From: Ignavibacteria bacterium UBA2360
Lineage (GTDB): Bacteria > Bacteroidota > Ignavibacteria > Tepidaquicellales > OLB5
NCBI GenBank assembly: GCA_002344125.1
Contig: DDTQ01000011.1
Location: 579,245 to 643,244 of the forward strand
Length of the DNA: 64,000 bases
Direction of reading: 5' to 3'
Positions 24,710 through 33,955 of this stretch are shown here, in pieces; positions within the stretch are counted from its first letter, which is position 1; each line of letters begins with the position of its first letter. A model generated the notes under the pieces. That model saw only the letters and a program-made list of their open reading frames with translations. It was not told the DNA's origin and searched no databases. Made by a program: the position numbers and the translations under genes.

Positions 24710-26158
24710 TTACTTTATCGCTTCAATTCTTTTCATTAGCCATTTTTTGTGGAGGATATTTTTCACCTGCATTAAATTTTCTTTCAAATCACCCGCGCCT
24801 TTTGAACTCTTGCCGTAACTTATACCTAATAATTTTGTGTAGTAAGTATGAAAGTTTTTGTTCTGTTCGTTAAACACCGGGTTCATCAGGCTTTCTTTCT
24901 GAATAAAATGCCTGAAAGAATCAGCCGCCGAAACAGCCTGCTCGATATACCCTGCTTCATAATATAATTTGAGCTGCAAAGATTTCAGACTGAATTTATA
25001 CGAGATAATTTTAATATTTTTGATCTTTGATAAGTGTTCAAGGGCTTCATCAAATTTCCCTTGTTTGCTTTTAAGTTCTGCGGCGGAATAATTGACCCAG
25101 AAATTCCTGTCCTCCGGATCAAGTTTCTCTGTGTATTGGTTAATAAATGATTCAGCCTCTTCAATTCTTTCAAACTCCAATAAAGTGCTGAATATGTTGT
25201 TAAACCTGTTGGTATCAAAGTAGTCATCTGTTTCAAATGAATTTATACCCTTGTTAAGCCCGAACAAAAGTATCTCGAGCTTCTCCTCAAGGAATTTAAT
25301 ATCTTCGGTTAAAAAATAATTCTTATGGCAGAAATTTATTATTATAGAAATAATGTTAAAGTTATCTTTTTGGCCAAGCTCTTTGTAAGTGGAATAAAAA
25401 GCCTTCTTTAACTTGTAAAGATCTTCGATGTTATTGTTCTTAAGCAGCAGAACCCTTAAGTAAGCCATGTTAAGTGTCGGGAACTCCAGGTAATCAGGAT
25501 TTTTTTCAAGGAAGCCTGTTATTTCATCAATGAAAACAAGCCTGGGCGTATAGTTGATGATCTGGCTCTGGTTCAGATGGTAGAAATGATCGGCAAGCAT
25601 TCTTAGGAGATAATAATATGTTAAGTACTTCTGTTCATCAAACATACTTTCATCGGGTATATGGCTTTTGCTTGCCGTAAAGCTAGTGCTGAACAGATAT
25701 TTCCTGTAAAATGCCATGTGATACTTTTCCAGAAAATCATCGGGACCCGATGGCACGATCTTACCCGCTTCATTTAATCCTTCTTTAAGTATTTTTTCAG
25801 AGAGTTTCCTGCTGCCGGGCATTTCCATTAAACTATCAAGCAGGAATTTTTTCTTAAGAATTGAATTTCTCCGGAATGACTCTACCGAAAGAAATTCTTC
25901 TGCAAGGTTCTGCAGGTTAGACATTATTACCCTGAAAAAGCCATCATTATACTGGGTTTTGCCGAAGAGTTTTTTGAACACAAACTGTTTTTCAAGCTTT
26001 TCTTTTGTGAACTCAGGATGCTGTTTGCGAATATATTCAAACAGCGTTATAAGGGCCTTATTGGTATTGAAGTAAGGTGATTTGATGAATCCGTTAAATT
26101 CTTTCAGCTGCTGTTTATTGAAATTTTTCAGTAACGATATCAGGCTGCTGTTATTCAT
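24710..26158 (-). CDS. Unrecognised helical-repeat protein, paralogue 1 of 4
   Basis: This 482-residue protein has no signal peptide and no membrane segment and looks entirely alpha-helical. The N-terminal 90 residues carry FNKQQLKEFNGFIKSPYFN, HPEFTKEKL, YNDGFFRVIMSNLQNLAEEFL and so on, a block shared with the proteins at 29093-30556, 38172-39662 and 52364-53821. The middle and C-terminal parts look like TPR-type helix pairs (for example YCEAGYIEQAVSAADSF-like segments at about 405-425), and the chain ends with WLMKRIEAIK, matched in all four. I do not recognise a named family. It is transcribed convergently with the T9SS gene, with only 4 bases between the stops. Function unknown; a cytoplasmic scaffold or adaptor is a guess. 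Confidence 0.75.
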   Translation of the reverse strand: MNNSSLISLLKNFNKQQLKEFNGFIKSPYFNTNKALITLFEYIRKQHPEFTKEKLEKQFVFKKLFGKTQYNDGFFRVIMSNLQNLAEEFLSVESFRRNSILKKKFLLDSLMEMPGSRKLSEKILKEGLNEAGKIVPSGPDDFLEKYHMAFYRKYLFSTSFTASKSHIPDESMFDEQKYLTYYYLLRMLADHFYHLNQSQIINYTPRLVFIDEITGFLEKNPDYLEFPTLNMAYLRVLLLKNNNIEDLYKLKKAFYSTYKELGQKDNFNIISIIINFCHKNYFLTEDIKFLEEKLEILLFGLNKGINSFETDDYFDTNRFNNIFSTLLEFERIEEAESFINQYTEKLDPEDRNFWVNYSAAELKSKQGKFDEALEHLSKIKNIKIISYKFSLKSLQLKLYYEAGYIEQAVSAADSFRHFIQKESLMNPVFNEQNKNFHTYYTKLLGISYGKSSKGAGDLKENLMQVKNILHKKWLMKRIEAIK

Positions 26159-26421
26159 AATTCCTTTAATTAAATACAGTTACACGCTTTCTGGCGGATA
26201 TGGTTAGAAGAAAATGAAAAACATTTTCTGTAAAAATTCCGAAGATAAAATCTGAAAACATTCTGTGTAAACAGAATTGCGTAAATATAATCAAAAATGT
26301 GAATTATTCAACTTCTAAATTGACTTTCACGGTAAAATTGAACTAACAAATTTTTAAAACATTCTTTGATTTACGCATCACAAAAAATGTAATTTTGAAG
26401 AAATTAATATCAATTATTAGA

Positions 26422-26721
26422 ATGAAAAGCATGCCGGTTACTAATGTAAGTGTTACACGCGGAGATGAGAACGGGGAGATCAATATTACATGGGATTCAT
26501 TGAGGCATGCCGAGCTATATGTAATACAATACAGCACCGGGAGCCGCGGTGATCAGAAAGAAGGTGTTTCATGGAAAGTGGCGGATATAATTAACGAATC
26601 AAATTATACAATTAAAGGATTGAAAAAGAGCAAAACATATTTGTTCCGCGTAGCTGCTGTGACCGCAAAAAAACAGGGTCCGTGGAGCAAAACTGTAAAG
26701 AAAAGTATTGATAATAACTAA
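26422..26721 (+). CDS. Small fibronectin type III domain protein
   Basis: This protein of about 99 residues from the ATG at 26422 (a TTG at 26395 would add 9) is essentially one FN3 domain: VTRGDENGEINITWDSL, then the tyrosine-corner strand YVIQYSTGS, and YTIKGLKKSKTYLFRVAAVTAKKQGPWS (YTIKGLKKSKTY, FRVAAVT, GPWS). No signal peptide is seen, so it may stay in the cytoplasm, which is unusual for an isolated FN3 domain. No clear ribosome-binding site is visible. It lies between paralogue 1 and a T9SS cargo gene. Confidence 0.65.
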   Translation: MKSMPVTNVSVTRGDENGEINITWDSLRHAELYVIQYSTGSRGDQKEGVSWKVADIINESNYTIKGLKKSKTYLFRVAAVTAKKQGPWSKTVKKSIDNN

Positions 26722-26822
26722 ACAAATAATACAATGAAAAGTCCAAGAGACGCAATGAACTAACGCTATATAAACAAAAAGTGAGTATTTGGGGGAATCA
26801 ATAAAAATAAAAGGAGATATAA

Positions 26823-28646
26823 ATGAAACAATTTAACGCGAAACGTTTTAACATCTTTTTTGCGCTTTTAGCATTCATATTCCTATGCGGAAATATGATA
26901 AATTCACAGAACATTGAATCATCGGGTGATATGTACCGGGCCCCGGGTGAGACAAACAACACGGCATTTGAAAAAAACTCAATACCCTCTGCGCTGATGC
27001 AGGAGTATCAAGCCGCAAAACTTCGGCGAGATAATGACGCAAAAGAAAGATTAGGCAGGGAAATTCAGAAATATCTTCCAATGGAAAACACTCTTAATAA
27101 TAACCCGGGTGATATGCCTGTACAGCAAACGGCGGTTAATCCACCCTTCAATCCAGACTGGTACAGCTCAGATGTAATGGTACACAGCGGCGCAGTCGCC
27201 TATTCAGGCGGTTTTAGACAGGTTGATCTTAAACAGGGAGAAGACGGCTGGATGTATATGGCAGTTAACAAAAGACCCACAGGTAGTGTTTTCGGAAGTA
27301 TAACCGTGTACAGATCCTCAAATGGAGGAGCTACATGGGCAACGATAGGTGGACTGGACTGGGCAAGCAGGTACATTCAAAGTGTATCAATGCTGGTAGA
27401 AAACCGAAGCAATACAAACTTTGGTGACTCAACAAAAATTGCGCTTTACTATGTAACGAGCGCAACATCAAATTTTAATGACGCAAGACTGGAATCATTA
27501 ACAATGAACCGCAATGGCGCGAACTGGAATTATAATTTAGTATCAACGCCGGCGGCAGGAAACAAATATGAGTATCCATCTTCCTGCAGTGATGGTATGT
27601 ATTGGGGAACCGCCACTTATCTTCATTGCGTGGTAAGGGAAGCAAGTAATGCCGGTGTACAGGTTGGCTTAAGGCACTTCTTATCAACAAATTGGGCGGA
27701 AACTCACACCAGCGCGCTGATTAACACAGGCTGGAATGATTTCTATCCTAATATTCAGTATGGAGAAAAAAACACAGGAACTGACTCAATATATATTGCA
27801 GCAGAAAGAAGATTTGCGGCAAACGAATATGGCTTAAGGCTTATTGCTACTTCAGAATTTGTTTCAGCAAATCACTTCACATATTTTGTCGCATTTGCCT
27901 CAGGTGTGAGATATGAAAAACCCGAACTAACTGTAGTACAGCAGTATTTTTCTCTACCCAGAAAAATGCTTATTACCTGTACACGCGATAGAAACCCGAG
28001 GTTCTTTTATTCCACTAACGGAGCGCAAACCTGGGTGATAGATCAACTGATGGGAACAAGCAGTACGGTAACCGCGGATTTCACAACCTGCAGCAGTGAT
28101 TCATTAACGAGCGGGGGTCAGTATGTCATTATGGGATTTGTAACAGACGACGGAGATTCCGTGAACGTTAAACAGCTTTCAATTCCGCCCTCTACAACTT
28201 ATGCTTATTATAAAAGAAACACTAATGTTTCCTCAGGACTTGTTGCGCCAACAACCTCAATTTATAAAGTTGGCGGAACAAAATACGCCGCTTTTGGATA
28301 TCCCGGTTCAGGCCCTACAAACGTGTTTTACAACGCAGAACAGCTTGTGACGGCAATTGAGCCTATCAGCAGCAATATGCCGGATAAGTTTGCATTAAGC
28401 CAGAACTATCCAAATCCGTTCAATCCTGTTACAAACATTAATTTTTCGCTGCCAAATGCCGGAAACGTAAGACTTGTTGTATTTGATATGACAGGCAGGG
28501 AAGTGGCAGTATTGGTAAACGGTCAATACAGCGCAGGAACATACAAAGTGGATTACAATGCATCATCACTGGCAAGCGGCGTGTATTTCTACAAACTTGA
28601 AACTGAAAGCTTTACAGACGTAAAGAAAATGATGTTGATTAAATGA
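26823..28646 (+). CDS. Secreted BNR/sialidase-like propeller protein with T9SS sorting domain
   Basis: This 607-residue protein follows a good ribosome-binding site (AAAGGAGATATAA). A signal peptide (1-29, ending NMINSQ) is followed by a polar pre-region (30-100). The central 430 residues contain Asp-box-like units (YRSSNGGATW, FYSTNGAQTW) of a sialidase-type propeller. The final 85 residues are a T9SS type A sorting domain: NYPNPFNPVTNINF, VFDMTGREVAVLV, SGVYFYKLE, FTDVKKMMLIK. It should be exported by T9SS. No glycosidase active site was identified; an adhesin or carbohydrate-binding role is possible. Confidence 0.87.
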   Translation: MKQFNAKRFNIFFALLAFIFLCGNMINSQNIESSGDMYRAPGETNNTAFEKNSIPSALMQEYQAAKLRRDNDAKERLGREIQKYLPMENTLNNNPGDMPVQQTAVNPPFNPDWYSSDVMVHSGAVAYSGGFRQVDLKQGEDGWMYMAVNKRPTGSVFGSITVYRSSNGGATWATIGGLDWASRYIQSVSMLVENRSNTNFGDSTKIALYYVTSATSNFNDARLESLTMNRNGANWNYNLVSTPAAGNKYEYPSSCSDGMYWGTATYLHCVVREASNAGVQVGLRHFLSTNWAETHTSALINTGWNDFYPNIQYGEKNTGTDSIYIAAERRFAANEYGLRLIATSEFVSANHFTYFVAFASGVRYEKPELTVVQQYFSLPRKMLITCTRDRNPRFFYSTNGAQTWVIDQLMGTSSTVTADFTTCSSDSLTSGGQYVIMGFVTDDGDSVNVKQLSIPPSTTYAYYKRNTNVSSGLVAPTTSIYKVGGTKYAAFGYPGSGPTNVFYNAEQLVTAIEPISSNMPDKFALSQNYPNPFNPVTNINFSLPNAGNVRLVVFDMTGREVAVLVNGQYSAGTYKVDYNASSLASGVYFYKLETESFTDVKKMMLIK

Positions 28647-28661
28647 CGCAGTAGTTTAAGA

Positions 28662-28722
28662 AACCTTGTTTTCTAAGGTTGATAAAGTAACAGAGTTACT
28701 TTTGAAATCCCGTTTAGCGGGA
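28662..28722 (+). other. Three consecutive small perfect hairpins in a 3' region
   Basis: AACCTT-(7)-AAGGTT (28662-28680), AGTAAC-AGA-GTTACT (28686-28700) and TCCCG-TTTAG-CGGGA (28708-28722) follow each other with 5-7 base spacers, downstream of the T9SS cargo stop and ahead of the terminator at 28787. They look like a structured 3' untranslated region. Function unknown. Confidence 0.4.
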
Positions 28723-28786
28723 CTGATAAAATGATACAGAAATTTAGTTGATTGAATGCTTCTCCGTTTTAATTTACACTTCAATT

Positions 28787-28820
28787 AACCCGGGTGAGAC
28801 GTCTTTGCCCGGGTTTTTTA
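28787..28820 (+). terminator. Rho-independent terminator
   Basis: A perfect 8-bp stem AACCCGGG / CCCGGGTT with a 13-base loop is followed by TTTTT. It ends the T9SS cargo transcript. Confidence 0.8.
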
Positions 28821-28838
28821 AAAATTAAAAATACAGTT

Positions 28839-29021
28839 ATGAGTTCATATTTTGATAAGTTATCTGAATACTATAAATCAGAGCAGGCGGAGAAAGATAA
28901 AACCAGGTTTGAAAAACAGGTTAAGAATACTTTTGTTTCAACATTTGTAATAATTGGAATCGTGCTTTTTCTGATAGCCGTTCTCGTTCTTTATTCTGTA
29001 ACCAGATCTGTTTTAGGCTGA
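28839..29021 (+). CDS. Small membrane protein, unknown
   Basis: This is a 60-residue protein from the ATG at 28839. A charged, helical N-terminal half (YFDKLSEYYKSEQAEKDKTRFEKQV) is followed by one membrane helix (about 33-54, FVIIGIVLFLIAVLVLYSV). No recognisable family. It begins 19 bases after a terminator, so it would need its own promoter, which I do not see. The composition is convincing for a real small protein, but the evidence is limited. Confidence 0.5.
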   Translation: MSSYFDKLSEYYKSEQAEKDKTRFEKQVKNTFVSTFVIIGIVLFLIAVLVLYSVTRSVLG

Positions 29022-29092
29022 AAAACTCCGTGCCTTTTGAAGAACTGCCCGCACAGCAGGGACCATAAACCCGTAAATTTCTTTGGTGCTTT

Positions 29093-30556
29093 TTATTTTT
29101 CAGAAATCTCCAAACACTTTTTTAGAAGCCATCTTCTCTGAATGAGGTTTTCGTCGGCTTCGATCGTGCGGTAAATATCATCAACATTCAGAGAATTCTT
29201 TTCTCTGGCTTCAAACAGGCGGTTTACCGCCTTGAGGAAATCAGCTGAGCGCTGCCTGAATATATCGCTGATAAGTTCAGTTGAACGGATAAATTGCCGT
29301 GTTGAATCCACCAGCAGTCCAAACTCTTCCCAGCGGTTAAGTTCAAACAGCGCAATAAGTTTTAGGATCCTGAAGTTTACTTTATTGTACACCAGGAAGG
29401 GGTCGTGTTTGTTTATAAACTCAAGGGCAGTTATGTAATTTCCCCTGGCAAGGTGAAGGCATGCCTGTGTGTAATTGATAGTATCTTCAACGTACTCCCC
29501 TTTAAGTTCTCCTGAATACTTTTGATAGAACTTTTCGGCTTTATCAAGCTCTCCTGCGTCAATATGCGCATCCATTGCCACAAGAAAATTTGCGGGTATA
29601 ATTATTTTTAACTGCGGGTCAATAATTATACCAAACTCATCAGCTTTATCAATTACCCGGCTTAGATCCATGTTAAAGTCATGGGTGGCGCTGTGATTAT
29701 GTTTGAGGCAATAGTTTATAAGAAAAATGAAAAAAAAATAACAAACGCGTTTCGGCATTCCCGCGCCGTTGGCAAAAAGGAAATCTCGGTAACTGAAAAA
29801 ATGTTCATGTCCTTCTTCCGCGCGGTACATGTTCATCATAAGGCGGTTCACCTCGAAGGTAGGCATTTGAGGATAATCTTGTTTTTCCATAACAGCCGCA
29901 AAAGAATTGAGATCGATGTGGTTCAGCATTTCTTCTGCAATGTTAAATTTGGCCGCATTATTGTAAATATTTTTTTCAACCCATGTGCGCGCTGTTTCCT
30001 GCATCAGGATAGAAAGAAAATATATTATTCCATACCTGTAATAGGTCATACGGTGCTCAAAGTTTTTGTGTGAGTTGTTGTTATCGGTCGCGAAATTCAT
30101 CCATTGTATCTGCAGCAGGTGCCTTTCAAGCAGGCGCTGGAAATCATATACAGAAATTTCATCAAATCTTTTTTCAAGCTCCCGGGCTTTGTGTTCAAAC
30201 AGGCGGTTCAATCTCCGCTCTCTGAGCTCAATAGCGGTAAACAGTTCAATAAACCAGGCGTTTTCTGAGTTGGCGCGTTTTATACCGATATATTTTTCAG
30301 CCATATTGTGCAGCAGCGAAGCAATTTTACGAACAACAGCATCATCATATTTTTTGCCTGGATAGATATTGGAATATAGTCTTTTGCGTTCAATTTTTTC
30401 TTCTTTGAATTCAGGATAATGCTTCTTAAGTTCACGCCAGAATTTGTAAATGTATGCGCTTCCGCCAAAAAAGGGCGAACGAACAACTTTATCGAATTCC
30501 TTGATTTCCTGTTTTGAAAAAGAGCTGAGTATTTGAATGACTGCAAATTTGTACAT
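29093..30556 (-). CDS. Unrecognised helical-repeat protein, paralogue 2 of 4
   Basis: This is a 487-residue soluble all-helical protein. The N-terminal block has SFSKQEIKEFDKVVRSPFF, HYPEFKEEKIERKRLY, IYPGKKYDDAVVRKIASL and NMAEKYIG, lining up with the other three copies. Later helices include TPR-like pairs (AGELDKAEKFYQKY; CLHLARGNYITALEFI), and the C-terminus RRWLLKKCLEISEK again has the shared W-L-L motif. No catalytic motif is visible. It is a single gene with no partner on the same strand. Function unknown. Confidence 0.75.
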   Translation of the reverse strand: MYKFAVIQILSSFSKQEIKEFDKVVRSPFFGGSAYIYKFWRELKKHYPEFKEEKIERKRLYSNIYPGKKYDDAVVRKIASLLHNMAEKYIGIKRANSENAWFIELFTAIELRERRLNRLFEHKARELEKRFDEISVYDFQRLLERHLLQIQWMNFATDNNNSHKNFEHRMTYYRYGIIYFLSILMQETARTWVEKNIYNNAAKFNIAEEMLNHIDLNSFAAVMEKQDYPQMPTFEVNRLMMNMYRAEEGHEHFFSYRDFLFANGAGMPKRVCYFFFIFLINYCLKHNHSATHDFNMDLSRVIDKADEFGIIIDPQLKIIIPANFLVAMDAHIDAGELDKAEKFYQKYSGELKGEYVEDTINYTQACLHLARGNYITALEFINKHDPFLVYNKVNFRILKLIALFELNRWEEFGLLVDSTRQFIRSTELISDIFRQRSADFLKAVNRLFEAREKNSLNVDDIYRTIEADENLIQRRWLLKKCLEISEK

Positions 30557-30660
30557 TATTTTCGCTCACTAGTTTGTTAAATTTATGCTGTTTTGTAACT
30601 ATATGGGTCATTTTAGCTTAAAAATTCAAAAAAAACAATTCACTATTACGTAAAATTCTC

Positions 30661-30692
30661 TTTGGTAAATTTACCTGTGAAAAGTAACTTTG
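30661..30692 (+). promoter_or_regulatory. Bacteroidota-type promoter (TTTG-N20-TAACTTTG)
   Basis: TTTG at 30661-30664 and TAACTTTG at 30685-30692 are separated by exactly 20 bases, matching the TTTG / TAnnTTTG consensus. The ATG of the secreted protein at 30718 follows with a short leader containing AAAGGA. Confidence 0.65.
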
Positions 30693-30717
30693 AAAAATTA
30701 AACAAAGGAAAATAAAT

Positions 30718-31110
30718 ATGGAAAAGAAAAAATTATTCGCGCTTGTATTGGCGGCATTTATTATGCTGGCATTTGCCGGCAAAGCCGAAGCTCAATCCCT
30801 GTATTTTTGTGAGGGTGTAGATGACAGCGGCTACCCGATAACTGAATCATCGGTATTTAATATTTCTTCAAAAGGCGGCTATCTTTACACGCTGGTTAGA
30901 TTGCCTTATTCAATTGAGTGCCGATCGGTTAGAATAGAAATTTACCGGAACGGAAATTATGATAACACAATTTATATTGATACGGAAAAAAGCTGGACAT
31001 GGTTCTGGAAGAAGATTACTTTTTATAAAGCCGGCACATATACCATGTATGTGTATGATTGCTTCGATTACAAGTTAACATCAGGCAGCGTGAAGATACA
31101 GATCAAGTAA
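30718..31110 (+). CDS. Small secreted protein, unknown
   Basis: This 130-residue protein has a clear signal peptide (1-25, FAGKAEAQ with the AxA cleavage motif). The mature part of about 105 residues looks like a beta-sandwich, with YLYTLVRLPYSIECRSVRIEIYRNGNY-like strands (VRIEIYRNG) and three Cys. The alternating strands and final SGSVKIQIK recall small bacterial Ig-like or adhesin domains, but I do not recognise it. It has its own promoter and terminator, so it is monocistronic. Ribosome-binding site AAAGGAAA. Confidence 0.7.
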   Translation: MEKKKLFALVLAAFIMLAFAGKAEAQSLYFCEGVDDSGYPITESSVFNISSKGGYLYTLVRLPYSIECRSVRIEIYRNGNYDNTIYIDTEKSWTWFWKKITFYKAGTYTMYVYDCFDYKLTSGSVKIQIK

Positions 31111-31140
31111 ATTTTTCTCTCTCGCTGTATCCTCCTTTGG

Positions 31141-31171
31141 AAAGAGCCGCAATAAGTTGCGGCTCTTTTTG
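31141..31171 (+). terminator. Rho-independent terminator
   Basis: A perfect 10-bp stem AAAGAGCCGC / GCGGCTCTTT with an 8-base loop, merging into TTTTTG. It follows the small secreted protein gene. Confidence 0.88.
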
Positions 31172-31280
31172 TTTTCGTAAGCTGCAGTTCCCGGTCGAAG
31201 GATCGATAGGTATTAAATCAAATCAATGGGTTTTTTATTTTGTGATGATGATTTATCTTGCAGGAAATTATCCGGGTAAA

Positions 31281-32177
31281 ATGAATTCTCAATCCGCTGA
31301 ACAATCAACAGCCAAAGGCGTTATGGCCGCCCTGGCAAGTTTCTTTTTCCTTTCGTTAATTGGGGTATTTGTGAAGCTATCTTCTTCTCATGGCGCGCAG
31401 CTTTGGTGGATAGTATTTATCCAGTACTCCACGGCATTCGCGCTGGCAATTGCCATAAGCGCAAAAGAAAAATTCCGTAACCTAAGATCACAGAACTATC
31501 CGTTTGAATTTCTGCGCGGCGGCGCGGGCTTGCTTTCATTCATATGTTTTGTTTACGCAATGACGGAAATTCCGCTGGTTGATGCCTCTTTACTGCAGAA
31601 TACGGCGCCGATATTTATTCCCATAATAGCGCTTTTCTGGCTGAAAGATGTAATTGAAAAAAAGATCTGGTACGGCGTGGCTATAGGGTTTGTGGGTATA
31701 ATCCTGATAATAAAACCCGATGGAGCATCGTTTAAGGCGGGGGATCTGCTTGGGCTGGTTTCAGGGGTATTGCTTGGGTTTGCGTATGTTGCCATGAAGG
31801 TAATTACAAAAACAGATAAGTTCAAAACAATACTATTTTATTTTTCTTTAACGGCGTTTGTGATATCGCTGCCGCTTGGTATTATATACTGGTCAAACCC
31901 GGTGCTTGAAGGGTGGCTTTTCGCGATTGGCTCGGGGGTATCCTTTGTGAGTTACCTGAACCTTCAGCAGGTGGCTTATAAACACATTGAACCCAATAAG
32001 CTGAGCCCGTTTAATTATTCTGTGGTAGTTTTTACGGGTTTATTGGACTGGTGGATATTTAATCATGTTCCGGGTTTGCTTACAATTATTGGCATAGCTG
32101 TAGTTTGTTTAGGCGGCATACTAGCGATAGTTCACCACGAAAAGAAGGCAGAGGGTTTAAAGCACAGCTGGCATTAA
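31281..32177 (+). CDS. EamA/DMT superfamily permease
   Basis: This protein of 298 residues from the ATG at 31281 has ten membrane helices in two EamA repeats. Typical patterns are FLSLIGVFVKLSS in helix 1, FLRGGAGLLSFICFVYAMTEIPLVDASLLQNTAPIFIPIIA (split: FLRGGAGLLSF, then DASLLQNTAPIF), and the second repeat GLVSGVLLGFAYVAMK. The open frame extends upstream to 31059, but that part overlaps the previous gene and its terminator. DMT permeases export metabolites; the substrate is unknown. The last 64 bases, including the stop, are repeated exactly at 39712-39776. Confidence 0.85.
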   Translation: MNSQSAEQSTAKGVMAALASFFFLSLIGVFVKLSSSHGAQLWWIVFIQYSTAFALAIAISAKEKFRNLRSQNYPFEFLRGGAGLLSFICFVYAMTEIPLVDASLLQNTAPIFIPIIALFWLKDVIEKKIWYGVAIGFVGIILIIKPDGASFKAGDLLGLVSGVLLGFAYVAMKVITKTDKFKTILFYFSLTAFVISLPLGIIYWSNPVLEGWLFAIGSGVSFVSYLNLQQVAYKHIEPNKLSPFNYSVVVFTGLLDWWIFNHVPGLLTIIGIAVVCLGGILAIVHHEKKAEGLKHSWH

Positions 32178-32178
32178 G
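32114..32178 (+). repeat. 65-bp direct repeat, left copy (3' end of the permease gene)
   Basis: This segment, the last 64 bases of the permease gene plus one base, is identical to 39712-39776 (offset 7598 bases). The sequences differ immediately outside both ends. Confidence 0.95.
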
Positions 32179-32186
32179 AGAAATGT

Positions 32187-32411
32187 TCAAACTTCTCTTT
32201 TAAAAATCCAAAGCATACTATCTGTCACTCCCGGTCTGTAAGCACTATGACATTGCGGAACAACTGAAATAAGCTCCCAGCCTTCTATGCCTAGACCGTT
32301 AAGATTTTCATCTGTCCATTTAGTATAGACTATTTTTTTATCTTTTGGGTTTTTCGGTTCACCCGTGAAAATGTATTCCGCATAGAATTTATACTCGAAT
32401 TTCTTTCCCAT
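32187..32411 (-). CDS. DUF4177 family small protein
   Basis: This 74-residue protein fits the DUF4177 pattern: an opening EYKFYAEYIF strand, then the core LNGLGIEGWELISVV and a final strand ending WIFKREV. The family is small, soluble and uncharacterised. The stop lies 9 bases from the permease stop, on the opposite strand and immediately inside the left 65-bp repeat. Confidence 0.8.
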   Translation of the reverse strand: MGKKFEYKFYAEYIFTGEPKNPKDKKIVYTKWTDENLNGLGIEGWELISVVPQCHSAYRPGVTDSMLWIFKREV

Positions 32412-32449
32412 AAGCTTTATTATTTAATTTTGTTGTGAATAGAATATTA

Positions 32450-33955
32450 TTACTGCAGCTTTTCCTTGTTCCATCTTTTAACAGAATTAATTACCCAGTT
32501 ACCCTTGCAGTTATTAATTTCAAATCTATCCGTAAATTTACCATTGCCGTTTGCTGGATCAAAGGAATCATAAGTAACGATTACTTCAAATATACAATCA
32601 GAGACTTTGTAGCAGTAAATATCTTCACTATAAACTTTGGTGCTTGTTATACCGCCATACTTTTTACTAGAAGAAAAAGATTCAAAATCTCCTCTAATTG
32701 AAGGTGACATTTTATCATAAGCAGACCTGAAATCTCTTTTGCCAAGATTTTCAATCCATTCAATTACCTGCCTTATAGCCTCTTTTTTATTAATACTGCT
32801 TTGGCTTTCTGTAAAATTAAAAGTAGTTTTTATTATGGGAGATTCTTCATATTTACTGCCGTTCCAGCGTAGAAGAGTTTGAATAGTATCTTGTTGTGTG
32901 ATAATGTCGCAAAATCCGTTATTAAAAGACGCCAGAAAGCCCGGGGATTCATAAGCTTTATATTTTATAATCTCATTCCATTTACCATTTGGATCTCTTT
33001 TTAGAATCACCGTTTCACCTTTAGATGATCCGAAACATTTTTCACTGCCATAATATGTTCTCATTACTTCAGGAAAATTATCGTAGTTAATATCAATGAA
33101 TTGAATGTGGTAACTAACAATGCTGTCGCATTTGCCATCTTTAGGCAAAAACTGACCTTCAATTTGGCTAAACTCCCCATTTGATATTTCAGAAATTATT
33201 TTTGCGGTATCTTCACTATTTAGTAGTATATTAGGTGAGCCCGGCTGAATTTGAAACCCCGGACCTATTTTAGCAAGTGGAATTAAATATATTCCCCTGG
33301 AAGCAAACGAACACGGAGTACCAAACTCCATTTCAACTAAATTTCCATCTTTAATTCCAAACTGGAGTTTCATCATCTCTTCTGTGCTTTTAGGATTTGA
33401 TATATAATCTTCCCAAAACATATCACCATAACCGCAAATGTTTCTGAAATAACCGGTAACAATTTTCTTGAAATTAGAAAGACCCACTTGTTTTACATTA
33501 AGATCTACGTTCGTTAAGATTCGTGCATTTTTCAGGTCAGCGTTAACAGTAACAACCTCTAAACGAATACCGGCCGATGTACCTGTGCCATCGACCATTC
33601 CCCAGGATTCCTGGCTCAAAGAGAGGATACTGTCGTTCAGGGTCAGAATTTCAAACGAAAGAGTGGAATTAACCATTCCCTCTGCGCTGCTGTAAACAAA
33701 GTCATTTATATTTCGGGTAAAAATACTGTTTAACTTATCTTCGAATTCTTTGTTTTTTAAACCCGATATTTTCGGGTAGTGACCATCTACAGCAATTCCT
33801 TCTGTTTCAATTGGATTAAAGAAGATGGGGTCTATTTTTATTATATCAGAAGTTGGAGTGTTTTTGCTTGCGTCATTTTGGTTTTTGTTGCTTTGGTCTT
33901 GTTTTGAGCAAGACAATACACATACAGCTAAAAAAATTAAAATTGGAAATTTCAT
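32450..33955 (-). CDS. Lipoprotein with a DUF3298/DUF4163-like region
   Basis: This 501-residue protein has a lipoprotein signal (FLAVCVLSC|SKQD, Cys16) followed by a Lys/Asn/Ser-rich linker. Residues 50-235 resemble the DUF4163/DUF3298 arrangement of RsiV-type proteins (YPKISGLKNKEFEDKLN, then a long beta region with GIYLIPLAKIGP). A second part (about 250-390) reads like a repeat-type beta domain, and the last 100 residues are another small alpha+beta domain (NTF2-like at best). It overlaps the upstream lipoprotein gene by 4 bases, so the two are coupled. Function unknown. Confidence 0.65.
   Translation of the reverse strand: MKFPILIFLAVCVLSCSKQDQSNKNQNDASKNTPTSDIIKIDPIFFNPIETEGIAVDGHYPKISGLKNKEFEDKLNSIFTRNINDFVYSSAEGMVNSTLSFEILTLNDSILSLSQESWGMVDGTGTSAGIRLEVVTVNADLKNARILTNVDLNVKQVGLSNFKKIVTGYFRNICGYGDMFWEDYISNPKSTEEMMKLQFGIKDGNLVEMEFGTPCSFASRGIYLIPLAKIGPGFQIQPGSPNILLNSEDTAKIISEISNGEFSQIEGQFLPKDGKCDSIVSYHIQFIDINYDNFPEVMRTYYGSEKCFGSSKGETVILKRDPNGKWNEIIKYKAYESPGFLASFNNGFCDIITQQDTIQTLLRWNGSKYEESPIIKTTFNFTESQSSINKKEAIRQVIEWIENLGKRDFRSAYDKMSPSIRGDFESFSSSKKYGGITSTKVYSEDIYCYKVSDCIFEVIVTYDSFDPANGNGKFTDRFEINNCKGNWVINSVKRWNKEKLQ

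Noticed and set aside
31059..31280. N-terminal extension of the permease frame
   Set aside because: It overlaps the small secreted gene and a clear terminator. The ATG at 31281 begins the first helix.
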